A stretch of 64,000 nucleotides of DNA from Keguizhuia sedimenti (GTDB lineage: Bacteria; Pseudomonadota; Gammaproteobacteria; Burkholderiales; Burkholderiaceae_D). This document shows, in pieces, positions 1 through 12,006 of this stretch; the first letter of the stretch is position 1, and each line of letters opens with the position of its first letter. The notes under the pieces are model-generated. The model was not told where the DNA came from. It ran no database searches and was given only the letters and a program-made list of their open reading frames with translations. The position numbers were made by a program, and so were the translations under genes. The stretch covers positions 682,001-746,000 of the forward strand of contig JAUYVH010000001.1 in the NCBI GenBank assembly GCA_030715135.1, given 5' to 3'.

Positions 1-2
1 GC

Positions 3-458
3 GAAACCACACCCAGTCGCGCTGTCGTGCAGACGGGAGGGCACGGCTACAGGCTTAAAGCCTCACTGTTGATGGATGAATTCAGCCGCGGTGGGCCGAT
101 CATGCGTTTGATGCTGCGCTACACCCAGGCGTTGATGACGCAAATGTCGCAGACCGCGGTATGCAACCGCCATCACTCCGTTGAACAGCAATTGTGCCGA
201 TGGCTACTCCTGACGCTGGACCGCTCGCATTCAAATGAACTGACTATTACCCAAGAGCTGATTGCCAATATGCTCGGCGTGCGCCGTGAAGGCGTTACGG
301 AAGCTGCCGGAAAATTGCAGGGCTATGGCTATATAAGTTATCGACGCGGCCATATTACCGTGGTCAACAGGAAGGGCCTGGAAGGCAAAGTGTGCGAATG
401 CTATGCCGTCGTCAGAAAAGAATGCGAACGTCTGTTATCAGATGTATGGCAACGGTAG
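3..458 (+). CDS. Crp/Fnr-family transcription regulator, 5'-truncated by window edge
   Basis: The frame is open from the first bases of the window, so the true start lies outside; the GTG at 27 is only an internal codon. The visible part reads as the end of a cyclic-nucleotide-binding-type sensor domain, then a long dimerisation helix (LMLRYTQALMTQMSQTAVCNRHHSVEQQLCRWLL) split here as LMLRYTQALMTQMSQ and the HSVEQQLCRWLL segment, then a winged helix (LTITQELIANMLGVRREGVT) typical of Crp-family HTH domains. It would bind DNA as a dimer. The effector cannot be judged because the N-terminal sensor half is missing. It lies directly before a hybrid histidine kinase, so both may belong to a sensory locus, but a 125-bp gap separates them. 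Confidence 0.85.
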   Translation, partial: ETTPSRAVVQTGGHGYRLKASLLMDEFSRGGPIMRLMLRYTQALMTQMSQTAVCNRHHSVEQQLCRWLLLTLDRSHSNELTITQELIANMLGVRREGVTEAAGKLQGYGYISYRRGHITVVNRKGLEGKVCECYAVVRKECERLLSDVWQR

Positions 459-583
459 GCGCTTGAAGAAAGCCTTTTCCGGCAACGATTCTTGCATTTC
501 GTTCCAGGCATTGGCGTCATGATCAAATGCTCGCGCATAGATTGCACCGAGCAAGTTTTAAATTCAGAAAGCTTCAGGAAGCA

Positions 584-2872
584 ATGGAAAAAATTTCAGT
601 TGAACGATTATTATTGATCGGTTTCGGAATGACATTCGCCGTTCTGCTCTTGGTAGGCGGCATAGCATTGAATACCGCAGACAAATCGACCACCGCGCTC
701 AAGATCCTTGAGTTCGGCATTGTGTTACTGTTGGCATGTCTGATGGTCCTGTATGGCCGCATTCTCAGCGCGATGCGCAGACGCCTGGCGCTGGAACTGG
801 CGCTAAAGGAAGCGCAACTGCCGCTGCTCAAAGCCGGCGTGTTGCAGGATGCAATTCTGAACAGCGCTAATTTCTCCGCCATTGCGACCGATGCACAAGG
901 CATTATTCAGATCTTCAATTTCGGTTCTGAACATATGCTCGGCTATCAGGCATCGGATGTGGTGGGCAAGCTTACACCGGCCGACATCTCGGATTCGCAG
1001 GAATTGGTCATGCGTGCTGCGGCACTCAGCGCCGATGCCGGCGATTCCGTCGCGCCCGGCCTGGACGCCTTGGTCTTCAAGGCGTCGCGAGGATTTGAGG
1101 ATATTTATGAACTGACTTACCTGTGCAAGGATGGCAGCCGCTTTCCTGTGACCGTTTCCGTCACTGCACTGCGTGATACAGACAAAAAAATCGTTGGTTA
1201 CCTGTTGATCGGCATTGATAATACGGCACGCAAGCAAGTTGAAGCGGAACAGGCTTTGCTGGATCAGCGCTTGCGCGATCAGCAGTTTTACACGCGTTCG
1301 CTGATCGAATCGAATATCGATGCGCTAATGACTACGGACCCACGAGGCTTTATCAGCGACGTCAATCAGCAGATGGAATCCTTAACCGGTTGCACGCGCG
1401 ACGAGTTGATCGGCGCTCCGTTCAAAAATTATTTCACCGAACCGCAACGTGCCGATGCGGCCATCAAGCATGTGCTGCGCGAAGGCAAGGTGACCAATTA
1501 TGAATTGACGGCACGTGCCCGAGACGGCAAGGAAACAGTCGTTTCGTACAACGCCACCACCTTCCATGACCGTGAGAGAAAGCTCCAAGGCGTTTTCGCT
1601 GCAGCGCGTGACGTGACCGAGCGCAAGCAGATCGAGCACGCTCTGAAGGAGAACAATGTAGAGTTGGAGAACGCCCGGGCGGCGGCAGAGAAAGCCAATC
1701 TCGCCAAATCGGAATTCCTGTCCAGCATGAGCCATGAATTGCGTACTCCCTTGAATGCGGTGTTGGGCTTTGCGCAATTGATGGCTTCGGAAACACCACC
1801 GCCTTCGGCTGCGCAGAAGCAATCGATCGACCAGATTCTGCAAGCAGGCTGGTATCTGCTTCGGCTGATTAATGAAATTCTTGATCTGGCGATGATCGAA
1901 TCAGGCAAGGTAACGATGTCGCAGGAGGCGATGTCACTCGCCGATGTGTTGGAAGATTGCCGCGCCATGATCGAGCCGCAAGCGCAGAAACGTGGCATAC
2001 AAATGAGCTTTCCGCGTTTCGACAATCTCTACTACGTACATGCCGACAGAACCCGGGTCAAGCAAGTGATGCTCAATCTGTTGGTGAATGCGATTAAATA
2101 CAATCGCGACGGCGGCACGGTAACCGTTCAGTGCGCGATGAGCGGCGACAGCAAAGTACGGGTCAGCGTGACCGATACGGGTGCCGGGCTCGTCCCCGAT
2201 CAGGTGGAACAGCTATTCCAGCCGTTTAACCGCCTCGGCCAGGAGGTCGGTGGCGAAGAAGGTACCGGCATAGGCCTGGTCGTCACCAAACAGTTGATGG
2301 AGTTGATGGGCGGTGTGATCGGCGTATCCAGCACGCCCGGCGTCGGAAGCGTCTTCTGGATCGAATTGTCCGCTTCCAGTGCACCGGCGCTGGTGTTCGG
2401 CGGCGCGGGCGAGATCAGTCTCGATGAACTGGATCAGATCGGAAGAGGGGCACTGTCATCGCAACGCACCTTGCTGTATGTCGAGGACAATCCGGCAAAT
2501 CTTGCGCTAGTTGAACAGTTGGTGGCGCGCCGCAGCGATCTGAAACTATTGACCGCCGTTGAAGGTCCTCTCGGCATTCAGTTGGCGCGCAGGCATCAGC
2601 CAGACATTATTCTGATGGATATTAATTTGCCTGGAATCAGCGGTTTCGATGCGCTGGAAATCTTGCAAAAAGATCCCAAGACGGCGCACATTCCGGTGAT
2701 GGCCCTGTCCGCGAACGCCGTGCCGCGCGACATTGAAAAAGGCCTGGAAGCCGGATTCTTCCGTTATCTGACCAAGCCGATTCAGGTCAAGGAGTTCATG
2801 AATGCGGTCGATGTCGCCTTGCTGCATGCAGCGGACAACAATAAGCTGGTAAAACCAGCGACAGTAGAGTGA
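584..2872 (+). CDS. Hybrid sensor histidine kinase with two PAS domains and a C-terminal receiver
   Basis: An inner-membrane sensor kinase of about 760 residues. In order: two membrane helices near the N terminus (LLLIGFGMTFAVLLLVGG and the ILEFGIVLLLACLMVLYG stretch), two PAS domains ending in typical DNTARKQ and DVTERKQ, a HisKA domain with SMSHELRTPLNAVLG (His codon at 1733), an HATPase domain with N, G1 and G2 boxes (LVNAIKYN, DTGAGL, GTGIGL), and a receiver whose phospho-acceptor Asp is in ILMDINLPG (codon 2618). An ATG at 527 is possible, but the ATG at 584 has an AGGA just upstream and gives a normal short cytoplasmic lead, so I prefer it. The receiver-PAS gene 46 bp downstream is probably its partner. 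The ligand is unknown. Confidence 0.9.
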   Translation: MEKISVERLLLIGFGMTFAVLLLVGGIALNTADKSTTALKILEFGIVLLLACLMVLYGRILSAMRRRLALELALKEAQLPLLKAGVLQDAILNSANFSAIATDAQGIIQIFNFGSEHMLGYQASDVVGKLTPADISDSQELVMRAAALSADAGDSVAPGLDALVFKASRGFEDIYELTYLCKDGSRFPVTVSVTALRDTDKKIVGYLLIGIDNTARKQVEAEQALLDQRLRDQQFYTRSLIESNIDALMTTDPRGFISDVNQQMESLTGCTRDELIGAPFKNYFTEPQRADAAIKHVLREGKVTNYELTARARDGKETVVSYNATTFHDRERKLQGVFAAARDVTERKQIEHALKENNVELENARAAAEKANLAKSEFLSSMSHELRTPLNAVLGFAQLMASETPPPSAAQKQSIDQILQAGWYLLRLINEILDLAMIESGKVTMSQEAMSLADVLEDCRAMIEPQAQKRGIQMSFPRFDNLYYVHADRTRVKQVMLNLLVNAIKYNRDGGTVTVQCAMSGDSKVRVSVTDTGAGLVPDQVEQLFQPFNRLGQEVGGEEGTGIGLVVTKQLMELMGGVIGVSSTPGVGSVFWIELSASSAPALVFGGAGEISLDELDQIGRGALSSQRTLLYVEDNPANLALVEQLVARRSDLKLLTAVEGPLGIQLARRHQPDIILMDINLPGISGFDALEILQKDPKTAHIPVMALSANAVPRDIEKGLEAGFFRYLTKPIQVKEFMNAVDVALLHAADNNKLVKPATVE

Positions 2873-2918
2873 TGTATCGCTAACGCGCGTCAGCGGTTGA
2901 TTTTTTGGAAAGAATGCA

Positions 2919-3758
2919 ATGCTTGAAACATCGGAGATTCTCAACGCGAGCATCTTGATCGTCGACGATCAGGAAGCAAACGTTTTGCTTCTGGAAAAAA
3001 TGCTGCGCAACATAGGCTACCTCAACATTACGTCAACACGCGACCCGGCTTCCGTGTGCGGCTTGCATGCGAAGCACCGTTACGACCTAATTCTGCTCGA
3101 CCTGCAAATGCCTGGCATGGACGGATTCCAGGTCATGGAAGGCCTGAAGAAAATTGAAACGGGGGGCTATTTACCGGTGCTGGTCATTACCGCGCAGCCG
3201 GGGCACAAGCTGCGCGCCCTGCAATCCGGCGCCAAGGATTTCGTCAGCAAGCCATTCGACCTGGTCGAGGTGCAGACACGCATTCACAATATGCTGGAGG
3301 TGCGGCTGCTGTACCAAAAGCTGGGCAACTACAATAAAGTGCTCGAACAGACCGTGCTTGAACGTACCGCCGAACTGCGCGAAAGCGAAGCGCGTTTCAA
3401 GAGCTTTACCGAACTGTCGTCGGACTGGTATTGGGAGCAGGATGCCCAAGGCAATTTTACCCAGGTTCACGGCCCGGTCTTTGAAATGCTCGGCATCGAG
3501 CCTAGCAACATGGTGGGTTCCAAGGTCAACGACTTGTCAGGGTGGAACGTCGCCGAGCGCGCCGAGCTTGATGCCAAGATCGCCAGCCGGCAGCCTTTCC
3601 TCGACTTCTTGTATAGCCGTAGAAATGCCGAGGGCACGACGCAGTATCTCCAGGTCAGTGGCGAACCCATGTTCGATTCCGCCAGCCGATTTATCGGATA
3701 CCGGGGAATCGGCATGGACGTGACAGAGCGTATAAACGCTACCCGCAAGTCAGGCTGA
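2919..3758 (+). CDS. Response regulator: receiver domain plus PAS domain, no output domain
   Basis: A 279-residue protein with an N-terminal receiver (SILIVDDQEAN, phospho-acceptor Asp61 in LILLDLQMPGMDG, Lys in FVSKPFD), a helical linker (LEQTVLERTAELRESEARF) and one PAS domain ending GIGMDVTERI. Proteins of this build usually continue into a GGDEF, EAL or kinase domain after DVTER. Here the frame stops nine residues later and no such domain follows in any frame. It is therefore either a signal relay that works by protein contact or a natural truncation. It follows the hybrid kinase closely on the same strand, so co-transcription and phosphotransfer between them are likely. The missing output domain is seen; the relay role is inference. 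Confidence 0.88.
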   Translation: MLETSEILNASILIVDDQEANVLLLEKMLRNIGYLNITSTRDPASVCGLHAKHRYDLILLDLQMPGMDGFQVMEGLKKIETGGYLPVLVITAQPGHKLRALQSGAKDFVSKPFDLVEVQTRIHNMLEVRLLYQKLGNYNKVLEQTVLERTAELRESEARFKSFTELSSDWYWEQDAQGNFTQVHGPVFEMLGIEPSNMVGSKVNDLSGWNVAERAELDAKIASRQPFLDFLYSRRNAEGTTQYLQVSGEPMFDSASRFIGYRGIGMDVTERINATRKSG

Positions 3759-4064
3759 TCCGCAAATGCCCATACGCTGGGTTCGCCTCTTCTTGAAGGG
3801 CGTTCGGCGCAAGCGCTCACACTTCAATAGGTATTCATCGACTGCTTTGAGCACCGGCTCTCGCCCCTGAACTTCCTGCGTGCCGGCGTATAAAAAAACA
3901 GCCAGCGTCTAAGCAGGCGTGAGTGCAACGCGCAGATGCCGTCTAATCACTTCAGCCTTCCTATTCTCCCGTGTTTCGGTGGTCTGCTTTTCTCGGTAGA
4001 GACGGGCATCGATCCAATTAAAGCATTCGGCCGGCTGCTATCGCGACTCCCATGTGCTACGTGG
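3759..4064. other. Intergenic stretch without recognisable gene
   Basis: Short overlapping frames exist on both strands, but none has a ribosome-binding site or a family resemblance. No clear terminator follows the receiver-PAS gene. Confidence 0.5.
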
Positions 4065-4217
4065 TCATCGAAACAAGCTGCCGGTGCCAAACAATCCTGC
4101 AAGCCCCACCACAATCAAATATATCGCCACAATCGTCGGCAGCAAGCGCGGCATAACAAGAATCAAGATGCCCGCTGCGAGCGACGCAATGGGAATAAGA
4201 CTTATGGTGGTATTCAT
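4065..4217 (-). CDS. DUF3096-family small membrane protein
   Basis: A 50-residue hydrophobic protein starting MNTTISLIPIASLAAGILIL and continuing VMPRLLPTIVAIYLIVVGLAGL, that is, two membrane helices joined by a short PR turn. This layout and the LIAGILILVMPRLL-type core match the DUF3096 family of short bacterial membrane proteins, whose function is unknown. The frame is open further upstream, but the ATG at 4217 has AGGAT seven bases before it, and family members start here. It stands alone on the minus strand, divergent from the DUF4398 lipoprotein gene. Confidence 0.8.
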   Translation of the reverse strand: MNTTISLIPIASLAAGILILVMPRLLPTIVAIYLIVVGLAGLFGTGSLFR

Positions 4218-4476
4218 AACGTCATCCTTATTGAGAGATATTGGCAAAGCGCGCTCGCAACTGAACAACGCTTTAGTGCACATTAATAGAGAAGATTGCT
4301 GATGACGGTGCGCTGGCGAATGGAATGGCATGTAGCTCCTGCCTCGTGCCGCACATAGGCAATTGCGAAATACCGAAGCCTATGTGCGTCAGCGTACTGA
4401 TCACATTTGAAAGACAGCCTATAACGTCATGCATCGGGGGCAACGCCTCATTCGATCAATGATTGACGGGAAAAAA

Positions 4477-4854
4477 ATGACAATGAATCTGAAGCACGGC
4501 CTCCTCTTACTTTGCAGTGCAACGGTGGTCTTGACTGCAGGCTGCAGCAGCCTGAAAACACCAGCCACATCTTCGGTTGCCGTATCCAAGGCCGCGGTTG
4601 ACAATGCATCGGACGCCGGTGGCGCCGAATTTGCTCCGCTCGAAATGCATTCGGCACGTGAAAAAATGGCGCAAGCGAACAAAGCCATGGCAAACAAAGA
4701 TTACAAGCTGGCACGCGATCTGGCAAACGGAGCGCAGGCGGATGCAAAGCTGGCGCAAGGCAAGGCAAATTCAGCCAAAGCACAGGCGGCGGCCGCAGCG
4801 CTTAATGATGACCTTCAGGTACTGCGCCAAGAGCTTGACCGTGCGAAGAATTAA
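4477..4854 (+). CDS. DUF4398-family lipoprotein
   Basis: A small exported lipoprotein of about 125 residues. The signal peptide (MNLKHGLLLLCSATVVLTAGC) ends in the lipobox LTAGC. The mature part is Ala- and Lys-rich, alpha-helical, with a FAPLEMHSAREKMAQANKAM segment followed by long AKLAQGKANSAKAQ helices, the pattern of DUF4398. The ATG at 4477 follows GGGA at a good distance and is preferred over the ATG at 4429. The next gene, 69 bp downstream, carries the same PVEMKQATQAM-type region fused to an OmpA domain. The two probably form one envelope operon, acting in or near the outer membrane. The exact role is not known. Confidence 0.85.
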   Translation: MTMNLKHGLLLLCSATVVLTAGCSSLKTPATSSVAVSKAAVDNASDAGGAEFAPLEMHSAREKMAQANKAMANKDYKLARDLANGAQADAKLAQGKANSAKAQAAAAALNDDLQVLRQELDRAKN

Positions 4855-4923
4855 TCCATTCCGAATACACATCTATGGCGCTGCCGACATTCAAGCGCCG
4901 AACTGACTTAAGAAAGAAACTCT

Positions 4924-5826
4924 ATGAAAAAAATTACCTATACCCCAATCATTCTAGCCATCGCTGTTTTAATGGGCGCATGCAGTTCGATCCCGACTAC
5001 TACTAGCCTTCTCGATCAGACCCGTAGCGACTACATTGCCGCACAAACTAATCCGAACATTGCTGCCTATGCACCGGTAGAGATGAAGCAGGCAACCCAA
5101 GCCATGGAACAAGCCGATGCAGCTTCCGAAGACCGAGACAATGTTGAAAAGATCGATAAGCTGGCTTACCTTGCAAAACAAAAAATTGCGTTGGCTCAGG
5201 AAGTTGCCAAGCAAAAGTCGGCAGAAGCGGCGGTGACAGCCGCTGGCAAAGAACGTGACCAGATGCGCCTGGAACAGCGTGACAATGACGTCAACCGCGC
5301 CAACGCAAATGCCGCACAGTCGAAGCTCGCATCGGAAATCGCGCGCGTGGAGACTGCCCAGGCCCAGAGCAATTTGGGGCATGCATTGGCGCGTACCGAA
5401 CAGTTGGAATCTCAACTTGCCGACATGGCGGCAAAAAAGACTGAGCGTGGCTTGGTCATCACATTGGGCGATGTGTTGTTCGGTTCCGATATGTCGCGTT
5501 TGAATGCAGACGGGGTGCGTACAGTGCAAAAGCTGGCAGCTGTATTGCAACAGCACCCGCAACGTACTGTCCTGATAGAAGGATTTACGGACGACACCGG
5601 CACTGCTTCGCACAATCAGCGTTTATCAGAACGTCGAGCCGGCGTAGTGCTTACTGCGCTGCAAGAAGCAGGCATTTCATCTGAACGCATCGCACTGCGT
5701 GGATATGGTGAATCACATCCGGTCGCTGGCAATACAACGGCTGCAGAACGCCAACTTAACCGACGCGTCGAGATTATCCTTTCGGATGCCGATGGTAAAG
5801 TTATGCAACGTCAATCTATTGATTGA
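4924..5826 (+). CDS. OmpA-family outer-membrane lipoprotein with DUF4398 region
   Basis: A 300-residue lipoprotein: signal peptide with lipobox LMGAC (Cys at residue 20), a DUF4398-type helical region (AYAPVEMKQATQAMEQAD), a coiled-coil rich in Ala, Gln and Glu to about residue 175, then an OmpA-like peptidoglycan-binding domain (VLFGSDMSRLNADG, IEGFTDDTGTASHNQRLSERRA, RGYGESHPVAGN, NRRVEIIL). The Asp and Arg of the TD...LSxxRA motif that hold diaminopimelate are present. It likely tethers the outer membrane to peptidoglycan. It pairs with the preceding DUF4398 lipoprotein; the shared domain suggests duplication or a joint complex (inference). Confidence 0.92.
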   Translation: MKKITYTPIILAIAVLMGACSSIPTTTSLLDQTRSDYIAAQTNPNIAAYAPVEMKQATQAMEQADAASEDRDNVEKIDKLAYLAKQKIALAQEVAKQKSAEAAVTAAGKERDQMRLEQRDNDVNRANANAAQSKLASEIARVETAQAQSNLGHALARTEQLESQLADMAAKKTERGLVITLGDVLFGSDMSRLNADGVRTVQKLAAVLQQHPQRTVLIEGFTDDTGTASHNQRLSERRAGVVLTALQEAGISSERIALRGYGESHPVAGNTTAAERQLNRRVEIILSDADGKVMQRQSID

Positions 5827-6023
5827 ACAGGGCTTGGGGAGCGGAGCCTGTTCCTAAGCATGCCTAAATTACTAAAAAGACAGGCCATTCTTAGGCTTGC
5901 CTTCTTCTGTTTCGCGCTTCTTTGCGTTGACATAAAATTGGCTTTATTAATTGAATTCAACATCCCGTTGAGTGCCCTAGTGTGACCGGCGGCGGACAAT
6001 CCCGCTATCCGTTTTGTATAAAC

Positions 6024-6061
6024 AAAAAGGCCTGTCTCTTTAACGAGAACAGGCCTTTTTT
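6024..6061. terminator. Bidirectional intrinsic terminator between ompA-like gene and gyrB
   Basis: Inverted repeat AAAAAGGCCTGT ... ACAGGCCTTTTT with a 13-base loop. It has an A run on one side and a T run on the other, so it can end transcription from both convergent genes. Confidence 0.9.
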
Positions 6062-6165
6062 GCTTTAGATCTTCCTGAATAGGTCAGTTGCAGTAGCTAC
6101 GTCACTTCACCTGCAAAACTATGGCGCAAGTTGCAATTACTTTGGCGGCCTACGGCTACACACCA

Positions 6166-8673
<2,508 letters not shown>

Positions 8674-8709
8674 TCAAAAACGATGAAGCTCAAAATTCAG
8701 TGTTGCTGC

Positions 8710-8743
8710 GGCTGTTTCCTTGCCGGACGGAAGAAAAACAGCC
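8710..8743 (-). promoter_or_regulatory. Hairpin in gyrB leader
   Basis: GGCTGTTT (8710-8717) pairs with AAACAGCC (8736-8743), with a second inner match TTCC/GGAA. It lies about 45 bp upstream of the gyrB start. It may be a leader structure or part of a terminator following dnaN; there is no T run on the sense strand beyond TTTTTC in the arm. Confidence 0.4.
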
Positions 8744-8770
8744 GAACCGTTGTTTCCATAAATGCGGCAA

Positions 8771-8789
8771 AGGGGCCAGATTGGCCCCT
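8771..8789 (-). terminator. Hairpin after dnaN
   Basis: AGGGGCCA and TGGCCCCT with a 3-base loop, 22 bp after the dnaN stop on the minus strand, followed by TTGCC rather than a long T run. It is probably a partial terminator between dnaN and gyrB. Confidence 0.6.
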
Positions 8790-8811
8790 TGCGCACCTCT
8801 TGCCTTGTTAC

Positions 8812-9918
8812 TTAAATGCGCATCGGCATGACGACATACTTGAAGTCGTCATTGTCGGGGATCGTAACCAGTGCCGATGAATTGGCGTCGCCGAGCGAAA
8901 TACTGATATTGTCGCACTTCAGGTTATTCAGGACATCCAGCAAATAAGTTACGTTAAAGCCGATGTCGATGCTGTCGCCACCGTAGTCGATTTCGATTTC
9001 CTCGACCGCTTCTTCCTGGTCGGCGTTGGTGGAGCTGATCTTCATGCTGCCCGGACTCAGGATGCAGCGGATGCCCTTGAACTTATCCGACGTCATGATC
9101 GCAGCGCGCTGCAGGGCGCGCAGCAACTGGTCGCGGCCGATCGTGAAGCTGTTTTTGTATCCCTTCGGAACCACGCGCGTGTAGTCGGGGAATTTGCCTT
9201 CGACCAGCTTGGAGATCAATTCGATATCGGCAAACGTCAGTTTGACCTGATTGGTGGCGATTTCCAGTTTGACCGGGTCGTCGAGATCTTCCAGCAAACG
9301 CTGCAGCTCCAGGATCGTCTTGCGCGGAATGATGACTTCCTGGCGCACGAAATTCTGGTCAGTCTCGACCTGGCAGAATGCCAGGCGATGTCCATCGGTG
9401 GCGACTGCGATCACGTTCTTGCCGTCCACGACCAGAAGCAGTCCGTTCAGGTAATAGCGAATATCCTGCTGCGCCATCGAGAAATGCACCATGTTGAACA
9501 AGTGCTTCAAGGTCTTTTGCGGCAGGGTGACTGCGGCATTGTATTGCTCGGCCTGGGCAACCGTTGGGAATTCTTCAGCGGCCAGAGTCTGCAGCGCAAA
9601 ACGCGATTTCCCGCTTTGTACCGTCATGCGCTTGTTGGCCAGCGAAAGCGACACGTCATTTCCGTCGGGCAGGGCGCGCAGGATATCGAGCAATTTGCGC
9701 GCTGCCACCGTCGTGGCCGCCGATTCGCCGCCGCTGCCGACGTCGGCATGCGTGGTGATCTGCACTTCGATGTCAGTCGATAAGAAAGACACTTTCTCGC
9801 CATTTTTGCGAATGAGGATATTGGCCAGAATCGGCAAAGTGTGCCGACGCTCGACAATACCGCTCACAATTTGCAGTGGCCGCAAAAGCGTGTCTCGGTG
9901 AGTTTTGACCAGTTGCAT
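8812..9918 (-). CDS. dnaN: DNA polymerase III sliding clamp (beta subunit)
   Basis: A 368-residue protein starting MQLVKTHRDTLLRPLQIVSGIVERR with the three repeated clamp domains and the family end YVVMPMRI. It forms the ring that holds DNA polymerase III on DNA, and binds clamp-binding motifs through the pocket near the C terminus. Length and ends match the family. It lies 176 bp downstream of dnaA in the conserved order dnaA-dnaN-gyrB. Confidence 0.99.
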   Translation of the reverse strand: MQLVKTHRDTLLRPLQIVSGIVERRHTLPILANILIRKNGEKVSFLSTDIEVQITTHADVGSGGESAATTVAARKLLDILRALPDGNDVSLSLANKRMTVQSGKSRFALQTLAAEEFPTVAQAEQYNAAVTLPQKTLKHLFNMVHFSMAQQDIRYYLNGLLLVVDGKNVIAVATDGHRLAFCQVETDQNFVRQEVIIPRKTILELQRLLEDLDDPVKLEIATNQVKLTFADIELISKLVEGKFPDYTRVVPKGYKNSFTIGRDQLLRALQRAAIMTSDKFKGIRCILSPGSMKISSTNADQEEAVEEIEIDYGGDSIDIGFNVTYLLDVLNNLKCDNISISLGDANSSALVTIPDNDDFKYVVMPMRI

Positions 9919-10094
9919 AGGGTTTCCTTGTTTTTTGGTTAAACAGTCCGGCGCTTTCGATGTAAATGCGCCTTTTTATTGGTAATCTAGTAATCTTTAT
10001 TGATTCTTATGGTCCGGCGGCCTTCAATGTACTGCGGACTTGTCGCTTTTGCAATTCCCTCTCCTCCAGAGGCGTCCGTCAAATTCCTTACGCT

Positions 10095-11471
10095 CTATCC
10101 CTTCAAGGTTTGCTCCAGCACATGCAATTCATGGTTAAGCTCAGGATTCTTGCTGCGATCCGCTCCAATTTTCCTTACCGCATGCAATACCGTGGTGTGG
10201 TCGCGTCCGCCGAACAGTTCGCCGATTTCCGGCAGGCTTTTCTGGGTCAGTTCCTTGGCGAGATACATGGCGATCTGGCGCGGCCGGGCAATATTGGCAG
10301 GCCGTTTCTTGGAATACATGTCGGCCACTTTCATATTGAAGAAGTCCGCAACAGTCTTCTGAATATTCTCAACCGATATCTGCCTATTTTGGACCGAAAG
10401 CAGATCTTTCAATGCATCTTTGACAACATCAATCGTAATTTCTTTACCATGAAAACGTGAGTATGCAAGGATCTTGCGCAATGCACCTTCCAGCTCGCGC
10501 ACGTTGGAGCGCAAGTGCTTGGCGACAAAAAACGCCACGTCATCGGAAAAAGTGACCCCTTCCTGCGATGCCTTCTTAAGCAGAATCGCCACGCGCATTT
10601 CCAGCTCCGGCGGCTCCACTGCCACCGTCAGGCCGGAATCGAAACGCGAAATCAGGCGGTCATCCATGCCAGTGATTTCCTTGGGATAGGTATCGCTGGT
10701 AATGATGATTTGTTTCTTTGCTGCAATAAGTGCTTCGAACGCGTAAAAGAATTCTTCCTGCGTGCGGCTTTTGCCGGCGAAGAACTGAATATCGTCAATC
10801 AGCAGGAGATCGAGCGAATGGTAATAGCGCTTGAAGTCGTCGAATCCCTTGCGCTGGTAAGCGGTCACTACGTCGCGAACATACTGTTCCGCGTGGATGT
10901 AGCGAATGCGCGCATTCGGATTGTCCGTCAAGACCTGATTGCCGACGGCATGGATAAGGTGGGTCTTGCCCAAGCCGACACCGCCGTACAGGAACAGCGG
11001 GTTATAAGATACGCCGGGGTTGTTGGCGACCTGAATAGCCGCTGCACGAGCCAACTGGTTGGCCTTGCCGGTAACAAAGCTATCGAAGGTGAGCGCCGGA
11101 TTGACCTTGCTTTGCTCACGGCGCGGCGCGTCGTCGATGACTTCCGAAACCCGGGCCGGCACCTCCTGCGCACCGGAGTTGGCGGAAGGGCTAACAGGTG
11201 CTGCGCCGACGATTTTCTTCGCACTGCCGTTACGAGGATCCAGCACGAACTGGACTTCGACCGGCCCATCCCAGAACTGGGTCGCAAGTGCAGTGATGCG
11301 GCTGGCGAACTGGGTCTTGACCCAATCCAGCTTGAAGCGATTGGGCGCCGCGATGCGCAGGCGACCCTCCTCAAAGTCAAGCGGCGCGAGCGGCTTGATC
11401 CAGGCGCTATATTGTTGTGGAGTCAATTCCTGTTCCAATTGGGCAGAACAGGTTTGCCAGAAATTTTCCAT
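10095..11471 (-). CDS. dnaA: Chromosomal replication initiator DnaA
   Basis: A 458-residue AAA+ initiator. Domain I ([22 protein letters not shown]) is followed by a short linker rich in Ser and Glu, then domain III with Walker A ([10 protein letters not shown]), Walker B (LLLIDDIQF) and sensor motifs, and domain IV with the DnaA-box-binding signature [18 protein letters not shown]-bound DnaA opens the origin. The gene is divergent from rpmH across a 377-bp gap that holds a perfect DnaA box, so self-regulation and origin function there are likely. Confidence 0.99.
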   Translation of the reverse strand: MENFWQTCSAQLEQELTPQQYSAWIKPLAPLDFEEGRLRIAAPNRFKLDWVKTQFASRITALATQFWDGPVEVQFVLDPRNGSAKKIVGAAPVSPSANSGAQEVPARVSEVIDDAPRREQSKVNPALTFDSFVTGKANQLARAAAIQVANNPGVSYNPLFLYGGVGLGKTHLIHAVGNQVLTDNPNARIRYIHAEQYVRDVVTAYQRKGFDDFKRYYHSLDLLLIDDIQFFAGKSRTQEEFFYAFEALIAAKKQIIITSDTYPKEITGMDDRLISRFDSGLTVAVEPPELEMRVAILLKKASQEGVTFSDDVAFFVAKHLRSNVRELEGALRKILAYSRFHGKEITIDVVKDALKDLLSVQNRQISVENIQKTVADFFNMKVADMYSKKRPANIARPRQIAMYLAKELTQKSLPEIGELFGGRDHTTVLHAVRKIGADRSKNPELNHELHVLEQTLKG

Positions 11472-11848
11472 TAATTCTTTAATTCAAAAAACACAAGACT
11501 TTCCCAGGCAAGGCGGCTCATCTTTCTTCCATGATGGTTTGCATGAAAAGAGCGCTGCCACATCCGAGCGTCCGGCTGTTGACTTTCGTTGCCCGTATTC
11601 TACCTCCGACCAGGCAAGTTATCCACAGGCCGCGAATTTATTTGATGCATCATCGTCGCACCGGCAACAGCTTTTCAAAGCGCTAAGTGATTGACAGGGA
11701 AGCAGAAAATGCTGTCTAATTCAGGGTTCACCGCACGACGGGTTGAGTTGTTGTGTTTTAGCCGAGCAATATCACAAGGCTGGTCACACGGTACAACGCG
11801 CGAGTGCATAAAGTCCTTTTGCTCTATTAGCTGATAGCGAGACCAATA
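11472..11848. other. oriC: Candidate replication origin (oriC) between dnaA and rpmH
   Basis: A non-coding gap between divergent dnaA and rpmH, the usual oriC position in many bacteria. It holds one perfect DnaA box (11619-11627) and an AT-rich stretch next to dnaA (about 11467-11495). Only one perfect box is visible; further boxes would have to be degenerate. No better candidate is seen in the dnaA-dnaN or gyrB-flanking gaps. GC skew was not computed. Confidence 0.55.
11619..11627 (+). promoter_or_regulatory. DnaA box
   Basis: TTATCCACA, an exact match to the high-affinity DnaA site, 148 bp upstream of the dnaA start. Confidence 0.85.
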
Positions 11849-11983
11849 ATGAAACGTACCTACCAACCTTCCGTCGTTCGTCGCAAGCGCACCCATGGCT
11901 TTCGCGCACGCATGGCTACCCGCAGCGGCCGTGCCGTTCTGAACGCCCGTCGTGCCAAGGGCCGCAAGCGCCTGGCTGTCTAA
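11849..11983 (+). CDS. rpmH: 50S ribosomal protein L34
   Basis: A 44-residue, very basic protein: [20 protein letters not shown] followed by [24 protein letters not shown], a full-length match to bacterial L34 in the 50S subunit. It opens the plus-strand row rpmH-rnpA-yidD-yidC. It is followed 23 bp later by rnpA, the universal pairing of L34 with the RNase P protein. Confidence 0.98.
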   Translation: MKRTYQPSVVRRKRTHGFRARMATRSGRAVLNARRAKGRKRLAV

Positions 11984-12006
11984 GCCTGTCTGTTCGCTCC
12001 CTGCTG

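Noticed and set aside
10515-11474. 319-codon frame opposite dnaA
   Set aside because: Antisense shadow of dnaA, no family match.
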